This document shows positions 1 through 6,211 of a DNA stretch of 14,588 bases, piece after piece. The position numbers and the translations under genes were made by a program. How positions within the stretch are numbered: position 1 is the first letter of the stretch; every line of letters begins with the position of its first letter. The notes under the pieces were generated by a model. It saw only the letters and a list, made by a program, of their open reading frames with translations. It had not been told where the DNA came from and did not search any database. Source of the DNA: JAICJR01 sp036494715 (lineage in GTDB: Bacteria; Actinomycetota; Thermoleophilia; Solirubrobacterales; Thermoleophilaceae); NCBI GenBank assembly GCA_036494715.1, contig DASXNY010000169.1:1-14588 (forward strand), given 5' to 3'.

Positions 1-46
1 GATCGATCTCGCCGATCCGGTAGCAGGTATGGATTAGCTCGCTCAT
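1..46 (-). CDS. Partial 5' end of a VOC-family lactoylglutathione lyase-like gene
   Basis: Reading leftward from an ATG at 46-44 the frame is open to the window edge and gives MSELIHTCYRIGEID. This closely resembles the N-terminus of glyoxalase I (lactoylglutathione lyase), which isomerises the hemithioacetal of methylglyoxal and a thiol. The His at residue 6 sits where the first metal ligand of that family lies (E. coli GloA begins similarly, with His5 a metal ligand). The ribosome binding site is weak (GGG about 5 bases before the ATG). The gene diverges from the tRNA-Phe gene, so both must start transcription within 47-90. Only 15 residues are visible, so the family call rests on a short but characteristic motif; other VOC-superfamily proteins remain possible. 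Confidence 0.55.
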   Translation of the reverse strand, partial: MSELIHTCYRIGEID

Positions 47-74
47 GTGGCCCAGACTAACGAGAACGCCCCGC

Positions 75-80
75 TACCAT
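75..80 (+). promoter_or_regulatory. Candidate -10 element for tRNA-Phe
   Basis: TACCAT matches the actinobacterial TAnnnT -10 pattern and ends 10 bases before the first base of the mature tRNA, a plausible distance. No convincing -35 hexamer is seen about 17 bases upstream. This is a weak pattern match only. Confidence 0.25.
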
Positions 81-90
81 CCCCGGGCGC

Positions 91-163
91 GGCGAGGTAG
101 CTCAGTTGGTAGAGCACACGACTGAAAATCGTGGTGTCGCCAGTTCGATTCTGGCCCTCGCCA
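91..163 (+). tRNA. tRNA-Phe (anticodon GAA)
   Basis: A complete 73-base cloverleaf can be folded by eye. The acceptor stem GGCGAGG (91-97) pairs with CCTCGCC (156-162), with A163 as discriminator. The D arm contains the conserved AGCTCAGTTGGTAGAGC run. The anticodon stem CACGA/TCGTG closes the 7-base loop CTGAAAA, giving anticodon GAA, which reads Phe codons. The T stem GCCAG (139-143) pairs with CTGGC (151-155) around the TTCGATT loop. CCA is not encoded. The gene diverges from the partial lyase-like gene and is followed by a degenerate copy of its own 3' end. Confidence 0.97.
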
Positions 164-190
164 TCTACCGCCGCCGTTGCTGATCGAACC

Positions 191-240
191 GGCGACATCG
201 CTCGTCTCCGCTCGCATCAGTCCGATTCCGGCCCTCGCCA
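191..240 (+). pseudogene. Truncated, degenerate tRNA-Phe-like remnant
   Basis: The stretch starts with GGCGA and ends with the tRNA-Phe-like CCCTCGCCA. GGCGA can pair with TCGCC at the 3' end as in the intact acceptor stem, and 10 of the first 13 bases match the start of the tRNA at 91. It is 50 rather than 73 bases long: about 23 bases, including the anticodon region, are missing. The T-loop TTC is changed to TCC and one T-stem pair is lost. It cannot be a working tRNA. It may be a decayed tandem duplicate, or the similarity may come from an integration event at the tRNA 3' end. Confidence 0.35.
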
Positions 241-246
241 TCTACC
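218..246 (+). repeat. Imperfect 29-bp direct repeat of the tRNA-Phe 3' end
   Basis: Bases 218-246 repeat 141-169, which span the T arm, the 3' acceptor strand and six bases past the discriminator base of tRNA-Phe. There are only two differences, both T to C (145 versus 222, 152 versus 229). The offset is 77 bp. The shared run beyond the tRNA end (TCTACC) shows that the duplicated unit is not just the mature tRNA. Such a 3'-tRNA repeat is the usual form of an integrase att core, but no integrase is seen here. The ABC exporter stop codon lies 10 bases further on. Confidence 0.75.
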
Positions 247-256
247 TCTCGGCGCG

Positions 257-2110
257 TCAGGTCATGCGCCGGTAACGCCACACGGAGAGTGGGATGAATA
301 CGGCCAGGAGGCCGGCGATCCAGGCGATGGCGCCGCCGAGGGAGGATGGTGTTCCGGGGACGAGAGCCAGGGAGCGCGCTGCGTTCGCGGTCAGGGTGAC
401 CGGGCTCGCCTTCGCGAACGGCTGCAGCCAGCTCGGCATGCTCGAGACGGGCACGAACACGGAGCTCGCGAAGACGAGCGGAAACAGGATCACGAAGCCA
501 GCCGATTGGGCGGCTTCGGCGCTGCGCACTGTCAGCGCGACGAAGGCAAAGATCCAGCTCAGCGCGAGACCGAAGCCGCTGACAAGCGCTATACACGCGA
601 TGGCCTGTGCGACGCCGGCCTGGAAGCGGAAGCCGATGATGTAGCCGACGACGATCATCAGCACGACGATCAGCAGGTTGCGGACCAGGTCGGCCACGGT
701 GCGGCCGATGAGCACGGCGGACCGTGCCATCGGCATCGAGCGGAAGCGGTCGATCACGCCGAGCTTCAGGTCATCGGACAGGCCGATCGCGGTCATGCTC
801 GCCCGGAACGTCACCGACTGAACGAGGATGCCCGGCAACAGGTAGTCGATGTAGCTCACGCCGGGGGGCAGCGAGTGACTGATCGCGCCGCCGAACACGT
901 ATGTGAACAGCAGCACGAACATGATCGGCTGGATCGTCGAGAACACCAGCAGATCCGGTTGGCGGACGAAGTGGCGCAGGTTGCGCCCGCTGACCACCCA
1001 TGCGTCGGTGATGTCCGCGCGCAGCTCCTGCGCCGAGATGCGCCGCCGCCGAGACGGTCGCCTCGTGACCGGGCGCAGGGCCGCACGGGCGCGAGCAACA
1101 CGAACGCCAAGGCCGGTCCGATCAGGCTGCCCGTCACGGGTCGCGACTTCAGTCCCCGTTCCGTTCTCGCTCGGCGCGCCGGTGAGCTGCAGAAACACGT
1201 CGTCGAGCGTCGGCCGGCGCAGCCCGAGATCGCTCACCGCGATTTCCGCCTTGCGTAGCGCCGAGGCCGCATCCTCGATCATCTCGAGTCCATCCCGCGG
1301 CGCTGGAAGCGTCAGCTGGGCGAGGCGCTCCCCAGGCTCCGGCTCACCGCAACCAATCCCGGCCAGCGCCGCCCGTGCAGTGTCCCGTTCCGCCGCGCGC
1401 ACTAACTCGACCTCCAGGATCTGCCCACCGACCCGGTCCTTGAGCTCGCTCCCCGTGCCCTGCGCGATCACCCGACCGTGGTCGATCACGGCGATCTGCT
1501 CGGCGAGCTGATCCGCCTCCTCGAGGTACTGGGTCGTGAGCAGAAGCGTCGTCCCCTCGCGGACGAGCTCGCGCACGACCGACCAGATCTCATTGCGGCT
1601 GCGGGGATCCAGCCCGGTTGTGGGCTCGTCCAAGAACAGGACGCGCGGGCGGGTCAGCAGGCTCGATGCGAGGTCGAGACGTCGTCGCATCCCTCCGGAG
1701 TACGTGCGCGCTGCGCGGTCGGCGGCATCAGCCAGGTCGAAGCGCTCGAGCAGCTCGTCGGCCCGCCGCCGAGCATCCGCCGCCGACAGGTCGAATAAGC
1801 GCCCGAACATCTGGAGATTCTCCCGGCCGGTCAGCATCTCGTCGACCGCCGCGAACTGGCCGGCCAGCCCCAGCAACTCCCGCACCCCCGCGGCCTCGCG
1901 AACGACGTCGCGGCCAAACACCTCGGCGCGCCCAGCGTCCGGAGCCAGCAGCGTGGCCAGCACCCGGACGAGAGTCGTCTTACCCGCGCCGTTCGGTCCC
2001 AACAGCCCAAAGACCGTGGCCTCTTCCACATCCAGGTCGACCCCGGCAAGCGCCGTGGTCGCCCCAAAGCGCTTGACCACACCCTCGACATGGACAGCCG
2101 AATCACCCAT
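257..2110 (-). CDS. Single-chain DrrA-DrrB-type ABC multidrug exporter (ATPase-permease fusion)
   Basis: Likely exports amphipathic drugs or a lipid across the cytoplasmic membrane using ATP. Numbering is from the ATG (617 residues). The N-terminal half is a DrrA-type ATPase: Walker A GPNGAGKTT about 38-46, Q-loop Gln about 85, signature YSGGM about 137-141, Walker B VLFLDEP about 157-163, and LLTTQYLEEAD with Gln at the H-loop position, as is usual in DrrA proteins. The DrrA tail motif PTLDDVFLQL lies near 300. An Arg-rich linker (about 312-360) joins an ABC2-type permease (about 375-617) with about six hydrophobic segments. DrrA and DrrB are normally separate proteins of about 330 and 280 residues, so this is a fusion. 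ATG at 2110 is preferred over the adjoining GTG at 2113 because GGAGAG (2122-2117) lies 6 bases before it. It diverges from the MFS exporter gene. Substrate unknown. Confidence 0.93.
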   Translation of the reverse strand: MGDSAVHVEGVVKRFGATTALAGVDLDVEEATVFGLLGPNGAGKTTLVRVLATLLAPDAGRAEVFGRDVVREAAGVRELLGLAGQFAAVDEMLTGRENLQMFGRLFDLSAADARRRADELLERFDLADAADRAARTYSGGMRRRLDLASSLLTRPRVLFLDEPTTGLDPRSRNEIWSVVRELVREGTTLLLTTQYLEEADQLAEQIAVIDHGRVIAQGTGSELKDRVGGQILEVELVRAAERDTARAALAGIGCGEPEPGERLAQLTLPAPRDGLEMIEDAASALRKAEIAVSDLGLRRPTLDDVFLQLTGAPSENGTGTEVATRDGQPDRTGLGVRVARARAALRPVTRRPSRRRRISAQELRADITDAWVVSGRNLRHFVRQPDLLVFSTIQPIMFVLLFTYVFGGAISHSLPPGVSYIDYLLPGILVQSVTFRASMTAIGLSDDLKLGVIDRFRSMPMARSAVLIGRTVADLVRNLLIVVLMIVVGYIIGFRFQAGVAQAIACIALVSGFGLALSWIFAFVALTVRSAEAAQSAGFVILFPLVFASSVFVPVSSMPSWLQPFAKASPVTLTANAARSLALVPGTPSSLGGAIAWIAGLLAVFIPLSVWRYRRMT

Positions 2111-2377
2111 CACTCACTCTCCGAAACTGACCAGGGGCCTCGACGGGCGGGTCATCCCTCATCACACGGTACGGATGAATGGTCGCAGGGAACGCTCCCG
2201 ACTTGGTGAGGCGTCCTCGCGAGATTCCTGTGATTCGCTTCGATGCGACGAGGCAAGCAAGCAGGCCCTGAGCTTGGCTCACCTGGATCCGGCGACGACG
2301 GGTCACCCGATTCGCTGCGAAAGTAGTTCGGCTGAGCAAGAGCCGCGACGCCAATCCGACCTTCCTAGGAGTGGACC
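2111..2377. promoter_or_regulatory. Divergent promoter region between the two drug exporters
   Basis: This spacer must hold the promoters of both the ABC exporter (leftward) and the MFS exporter (rightward). Two short perfect dyads are visible: CTCGCGAG at 2216-2223 and CGGGTCACCCG at 2299-2309 (5-bp arms around one base). Either could be a repressor operator, but at this GC content they may be chance. No convincing -35/-10 pair and no regulator gene is seen nearby. Ribosome binding sites lie at both ends (GGAGAG leftward at 2122-2117, AGGAG rightward at 2367-2371). Confidence 0.4.
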
Positions 2378-3955
2378 ATGACAAGGAACATCGAAAGCGC
2401 CGGCGGATCCGACGTCCCCGCCGATGTCGTGGCGGTCGGAGGCGGCCCGGCCGTGGCCTCGACGGATGGCGAACCGAATCGATGGGCGGTCTTGGCCCTG
2501 CTCAGCGTCGCGCAGCTGATGGTGGTGCTCGACGCGACGATCGTGAACATCGCCCTGCCCTCGGCCCAGAACGCGCTGCATTTCTCCACGGACAGCCGGC
2601 AGTGGATCGTCACCGCCTATGCGCTGGCGTTCGGCAGCCTCCTGCTGCTGGGGGGCAAGCTCGGTGATCTGTTCGGGCGCAAGTGGACCCTGATCGCCGG
2701 CCTGATCGGGTTCTCGATCGCCTCGGCGATTGGCGGTCTGGCCCAGTCCTTCGGCGTGCTCGTGGTCGCCCGAACGCTCCAGGGGGCATTCGGCGCGCTG
2801 CTCGCACCCTCGGCGCTGGGCTTGCTGACGGTGACGTTCGCGGGGAGCCCCGACCGCAACAAGGCGTTCGGGATCTTCGGGGCGATCGCCGGCGGCGGGG
2901 CCTCGCTCGGGTTGATACTCGGCGGCGCGCTCACCCAAGTCTTGTCCTGGCGCTGGTGCCTTTACGTCAACCTTGTGATCGCCATCCCGACCGCGATCTT
3001 CGCGCTACGGCTGCTCGTCAACCACCGTGCTCCCGAGCGGGAGCCGATCGACATACCGGGGGTTCTCACCTCGGCGCTGGGCCTGTTCGCGCTGGTCTAC
3101 GGGTTCTCCAATGCCGAGACCCACTCCTGGACTGCCACAGCCACGATCGTGGCGCTCATCGCCAGCCCCGTGCTCCTGACGGCCTTCGTGCTGATCGAGC
3201 GCCGAGCGAAGCATCCGCTGCTGCCCCTGCACATCGTCTGGGACCGGGCCCGCGGCGGCGCCTACACCACCCTCGCGCTGACCGGCGCGGGCATCTTTGC
3301 CGTATTCCTGTTTCTCACCTACTTCCTGCAGCAGCAGCTCGGCCTTTCGCCGCTCACCACCGGACTGGCGTTCCTCCCGCTGACCGGCGTTCTGGTGGTC
3401 ACCTCGACCACCGTGCAGACCCGCGTGATCCAACGCACCGGGGTCAAGCCGCCGGTACTGGCCGGCATGGCGCTCGGGGCGATCGGGATGTTCCTGTTCA
3501 CGCGCCTGACGCCCGGCTCCAGCTACGCCGGCGGTGTCCTTCCCGGTCTGCTCGTCCTCGGCGTCGGGATGGGCTGCATCTTCGCGCCTTCGTTCTCGAC
3601 CGCGACTCTGGGTGTCGAGGGGAGCGAAGCGGGAATCGCCTCGGCGATGGTCAACACCTCCCAGCAGGTCGGCGGCTCGGTCGGCACCTCCCTGCTGAGC
3701 ACGATCTTCGCCAGCGCCGTCGCCAGCTACACCGCCAGTCACCTCGGCACCCCCGGCCTGGCTAACGCGGCGGCAGTCCACGGCTACACCGCGGCCTTCT
3801 GGTGGTCGGTCGGAATCTTCGTGGTCGGCTTCCTCCTGGCGCTGGTGATCCTCCCCGGCCGCGCCAAGTCTCGCGTGCCCACCGTCAGGGCTGCGCTCGC
3901 CCGTAACGCGATCGGCAACTGCCACCACTTCGAGGCCGCGGACGGCGCCCCATAG
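2378..3955 (+). CDS. DHA2-family (EmrB/QacA-type) MFS drug exporter
   Basis: A 525-residue proton-driven efflux protein of the major facilitator superfamily with about 14 hydrophobic segments, the usual size and topology for DHA2 drug:H+ antiporters. Motif D1, LDATIVNIALPSA, lies at about 51-63. Motif A, GKLGDLFGRK, is at about 93-102. The motif C region, GAIAGGGASLGLILGG, is at about 168-183 and is followed by the typical WRWCLYVNL. The first ~35 residues are a polar, Gly/Ala-rich cytoplasmic tail. ATG 2378 is supported by AGGAG at 2367-2371, six bases upstream. It is transcribed away from the ABC exporter, so the two pumps may share control. Its stop is 10 bp from the convergent stress-protein stop. 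The exported compound cannot be told from sequence. Confidence 0.93.
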   Translation: MTRNIESAGGSDVPADVVAVGGGPAVASTDGEPNRWAVLALLSVAQLMVVLDATIVNIALPSAQNALHFSTDSRQWIVTAYALAFGSLLLLGGKLGDLFGRKWTLIAGLIGFSIASAIGGLAQSFGVLVVARTLQGAFGALLAPSALGLLTVTFAGSPDRNKAFGIFGAIAGGGASLGLILGGALTQVLSWRWCLYVNLVIAIPTAIFALRLLVNHRAPEREPIDIPGVLTSALGLFALVYGFSNAETHSWTATATIVALIASPVLLTAFVLIERRAKHPLLPLHIVWDRARGGAYTTLALTGAGIFAVFLFLTYFLQQQLGLSPLTTGLAFLPLTGVLVVTSTTVQTRVIQRTGVKPPVLAGMALGAIGMFLFTRLTPGSSYAGGVLPGLLVLGVGMGCIFAPSFSTATLGVEGSEAGIASAMVNTSQQVGGSVGTSLLSTIFASAVASYTASHLGTPGLANAAAVHGYTAAFWWSVGIFVVGFLLALVILPGRAKSRVPTVRAALARNAIGNCHHFEAADGAP

Positions 3956-3959
3956 GGGC
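3947..3959. terminator. Small hairpin at convergent gene ends, possible bidirectional terminator
   Basis: GCCCC-ATA-GGGGC forms a perfect 5-bp stem that includes the MFS stop codon and lies just before the convergent universal stress protein stop. There is no T-run on either side, so intrinsic termination is uncertain. The position between convergent genes is the main argument. Confidence 0.25.
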
Positions 3960-3965
3960 TCGGCG

Positions 3966-4421
3966 CTACGACGGGTGCTGCGGGGCGATGAGCACGGGCC
4001 GTTTGGTGTGTGCCGCGAGGGCGTGGGAGACGCTACCGAGGAGGGCGCTGCCGATGGCGCCCCGGCCACGTTGGCCGCAGACAACCAGTCCGGCGTCAAT
4101 CTCCTGGGCGACCTCATCGATCGTCCTGGCCACCGACTCGGTGGCTTGCGCGATTCGTGCCGAGGCGTTGTAGCCGCGCTTGCGGGCACCAGCGGCGCCC
4201 TCTTCGGCGATTTGTCGCGCGAAAGCCGCCTCCTGCTCGTCGATCTCGCCCTCGTTCGGTACGGCGACTACGAACGAGCCGGCTCGGGCCAACTGCACCG
4301 TTGCCGGCGTCCACACGACCAATACCACCGCGTCGGCGGGCTTGATCAGCTCGACTGCGGCAGCCAGCGCCGTTCTTGAGCCGTCCGATCCGTCGTAGCA
4401 AAACAACACCGGCTTATTCAT
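3966..4421 (-). CDS. Universal stress protein (UspA family, ATP-binding type)
   Basis: A 151-residue single-domain Usp. The N-terminal strand ends in the conserved Asp (residue 10, FCYDGSDGS). The C-terminal nucleotide loop fits G-x2-G-x9-G-S: G116, G119, G129 and S130 in GQRGRGAIGSALLGS. That motif marks the ATP-binding subgroup, which forms dimers and helps cells survive stress by mechanisms that are poorly defined. GGAGG (4433-4429) seven bases before the ATG supports the start. It lies 55 bp downstream of the alpha/beta hydrolase on the same strand, so the two may be co-transcribed, and it converges on the MFS exporter. Confidence 0.93.
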   Translation of the reverse strand: MNKPVLFCYDGSDGSRTALAAAVELIKPADAVVLVVWTPATVQLARAGSFVVAVPNEGEIDEQEAAFARQIAEEGAAGARKRGYNASARIAQATESVARTIDEVAQEIDAGLVVCGQRGRGAIGSALLGSVSHALAAHTKRPVLIAPQHPS

Positions 4422-4476
4422 CGCTCAGCCTCCTGTCGCAAGCATCACGCAGTCCCCGTGTCAGGCTACTTCGCGG

Positions 4477-5388
4477 CTATGCGGTGACGCGTTGTGCGCC
4501 GGCGAGATGCGCCGACAGGAGCTGTCCGGCTCTGTCCAGTGCAGCGCCCGCTTCGTCGAGCATCGGAGAGAAGTTTTGGAAGACGTGCGGCACCCCAGGG
4601 GTGATGTCGAGAGTGACCTCGACGTCGGCGGTGGCGGCTTGTTGCGCGAGACGGACGGCGTCGTCGAGGAGAACCTCGTGGCTTCCGGCCTGGATGATCA
4701 GGGGCGGCAGTCCGGACAGATCGGCGAAGATCGGGCTGATGAGGCCAAGAGCGGCGTCTTGTCCCGCCGTGTAGTCGGTGATTCGGGCTTGGAGGCGGTC
4801 TAGGCTCATCAGAGGATCGACCTCGCGCTTGGTTTCCATGGTCGTCCCGACCAGCGTGAGGTCGACATACGGTGACATGACGAAGGCCGCGGCTGGCAAG
4901 GGCAGCCCGTGATCGCGGGCGTTGACCATGGTGGCGACGGCGAGCCCGCCGCCGGCGGACTCTCCCGCGAAGACGATGTCCGAAGGGGCGATGCCGTTGT
5001 CCAGGAGGGCTTCATAGGCGGCAAGAGCGTCGTCGATCGCCGCCGGATACGGATGCTCGGGGGCGAGCCGGTAGTCGACGGAGATGACCTTGGCCCGCGT
5101 CCGCCGGCCGACCTGCGACGCCAGGCCAGCGGCGGACGCGGCGTCCCCCATCACGTACACGCCGCCGTGGAAGTAGAGGACAACATGGCGAGCTTCGATC
5201 CCGTCGATTGTTATCTCCGCGGTCGGGATGGCACCCAGCGCGGCTGCGGTCACGGTCACATCGGCGGGCAGCGGCTGCGCGGATGTCAACTCTCGGAGCA
5301 GCCGCCGTTGCTCGTCGACGTCGCTGTCGACCGGGAAGGCTGCCTGTCGCAGGATTGCGTCGAGGTTCTCTCGCTGCTCGGTGCTCAC
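4477..5388 (-). CDS. Alpha/beta hydrolase fold-3 esterase/lipase (HSL family)
   Basis: Probably a cytoplasmic carboxylesterase acting on small or medium acyl esters. With GTG at 5388 the protein has 303 residues, normal for the hormone-sensitive-lipase-like family. The oxyanion motif HGG is at about 74-76. The nucleophile elbow GESAG has Ser144. The acid position in GSHEVLLDD is Glu238, where Asp is more usual, and the catalytic His268 is in GVPHVF. YRLAPEHPYPAA after the oxyanion loop is typical. The GTG start is supported by AGGAG (5400-5396) seven bases upstream. The open frame continues 44 codons further, but that part is Gly/Pro-rich, lies ahead of the ribosome binding site and is probably not translated. 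There is no signal peptide. Natural substrate unknown. Confidence 0.9.
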   Translation of the reverse strand: MSTEQRENLDAILRQAAFPVDSDVDEQRRLLRELTSAQPLPADVTVTAAALGAIPTAEITIDGIEARHVVLYFHGGVYVMGDAASAAGLASQVGRRTRAKVISVDYRLAPEHPYPAAIDDALAAYEALLDNGIAPSDIVFAGESAGGGLAVATMVNARDHGLPLPAAAFVMSPYVDLTLVGTTMETKREVDPLMSLDRLQARITDYTAGQDAALGLISPIFADLSGLPPLIIQAGSHEVLLDDAVRLAQQAATADVEVTLDITPGVPHVFQNFSPMLDEAGAALDRAGQLLSAHLAGAQRVTA

Positions 5389-5463
5389 GGGGGATCTCCT
5401 TCGGTTGGGTTGGTTTGGCAGCGCTCCAGGCCCGCTCGCCCGTGTCAACCCGCTGCTGAATTT

Positions 5464-5479
5464 CCCGCCGGGAGGCGGG
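5464..5479. terminator. GC-rich hairpin downstream of the lipoprotein gene
   Basis: CCCGCC-GGGA-GGCGGG makes a perfect 6-bp all-GC stem with a 4-base loop. It lies 95 bp past the lipoprotein stop and 76 bp before the hydrolase start, both leftward. It could terminate lipoprotein transcription or sit in the hydrolase leader. Read leftward it is followed by AAATT, not a clean T-run, so the call is tentative. Nothing else is seen in 5389-5573 beyond the hydrolase ribosome binding site. Confidence 0.35.
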
Positions 5480-5573
5480 CCACCACCAGTTTTGCCGCCC
5501 GGCCGGTGAGCAGTCGTCACCGGATCCCGGTGATTCGGGCACCAGTGTTCAGCGCGCGCCTAACTGTGGACGG

Positions 5574-6104
5574 CTAGTAACCACCCGCCCCGCCAGAGCC
5601 TGAGCCCGTGCCATTGACCTGGTTGCCGGCCGGCGAGACCGCGAACCACGGAGCGCCGAACGCTGAGATGCCTTGGCCGTGGGTCTGACCGGGCGCTGAA
5701 TCGCCCTCGAAGAGATAGAGCGGGTGCCCGTTGTAGGTGACCTGCGGCTTGCCCCCGGGGCGCCCTGTGGTCCCAACCTTCGAGGCGCTCAGCCCGGTCC
5801 CGGCCAGCGGCTTGCCGCCCGTGCGGAGCGGCGGCCAGTTGGTCGCGCATGCACCGGTGCAGGTGCTCTTCGTGCCCGTGTCCTTCTTGAACAGATAGAG
5901 GGTCAGGCCCTTCGAGTCAACGAGGATCTTGCCGAGCCCGGAGTTGCTGACCACGCCGAATGTCGCGGCGCTTCCGTCCGGGGCCTTGGGCTTCGAGGCC
6001 GCTGTTGTTGAGCTGCCTCCGCCGCCGCAGGCAGCGATCGTCGCCGCGCTCAGCGCAACGGCAGCCGCGCCGCCGAGAAGTCGCGGGAACCTTGTTCGAG
6101 TCAT
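5574..6104 (-). CDS. Secreted lipoprotein with two YxFxxD repeats (COG4315/PF03640-like)
   Basis: A 176-residue protein exported and probably lipid-anchored to the outside of the membrane. Residues 1-25 form a signal peptide (Arg-rich start, Ala-rich core) ending in lipobox IAAC with Cys26, followed by a Gly/Ser/Thr linker. Two copies of the secreted repeat follow: LVDSKGLTLYLFKKD near 61-75 and VTYNGHPLYLFEGD near 122-135, each with the family's Y-x4-D motif. Between them CTGACATNWPPL carries the Cys82/Cys86 pair typical of these proteins. The tail after about 160 is Gly/Ser-rich. The family has no firmly established function that I know of. AAGGAA six bases before the ATG supports the start. 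It lies 107 bp downstream of the nucleotidyltransferase-like gene on the same strand and probably has its own promoter. Confidence 0.9.
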   Translation of the reverse strand: MTRTRFPRLLGGAAAVALSAATIAACGGGGSSTTAASKPKAPDGSAATFGVVSNSGLGKILVDSKGLTLYLFKKDTGTKSTCTGACATNWPPLRTGGKPLAGTGLSASKVGTTGRPGGKPQVTYNGHPLYLFEGDSAPGQTHGQGISAFGAPWFAVSPAGNQVNGTGSGSGGAGGY

Positions 6105-6211
6105 GGTCGTTTCCTTTGGGACGGGATTGAGATGTCGATCGAAGCTACGGTCGCCGTGACCCCGCCTGAGAGGTCTTACGCATCACGCGATAGGTAATCG
6201 GCGGAACTGAC

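Noticed and set aside
131..1258. 375-codon rightward frame opposite the ABC exporter
   Set aside because: Begins inside the tRNA, has low-complexity Asp/Arg/His-rich translation and is antisense to a strong ABC gene.
2103..2384. 93-codon leftward frame across the exporter spacer
   Set aside because: Overlaps both exporter starts, has no recognisable motif and no supporting context.
2683..3765. 360-codon rightward frame within the MFS gene
   Set aside because: Arg/Pro-rich shadow frame of a clear membrane transporter, with no recognisable domain.
5389..5520. 44-codon N-terminal extension of the alpha/beta hydrolase
   Set aside because: Gly/Pro-rich, contains the hairpin at 5464-5479 and lies upstream of a good ribosome binding site for GTG 5388.
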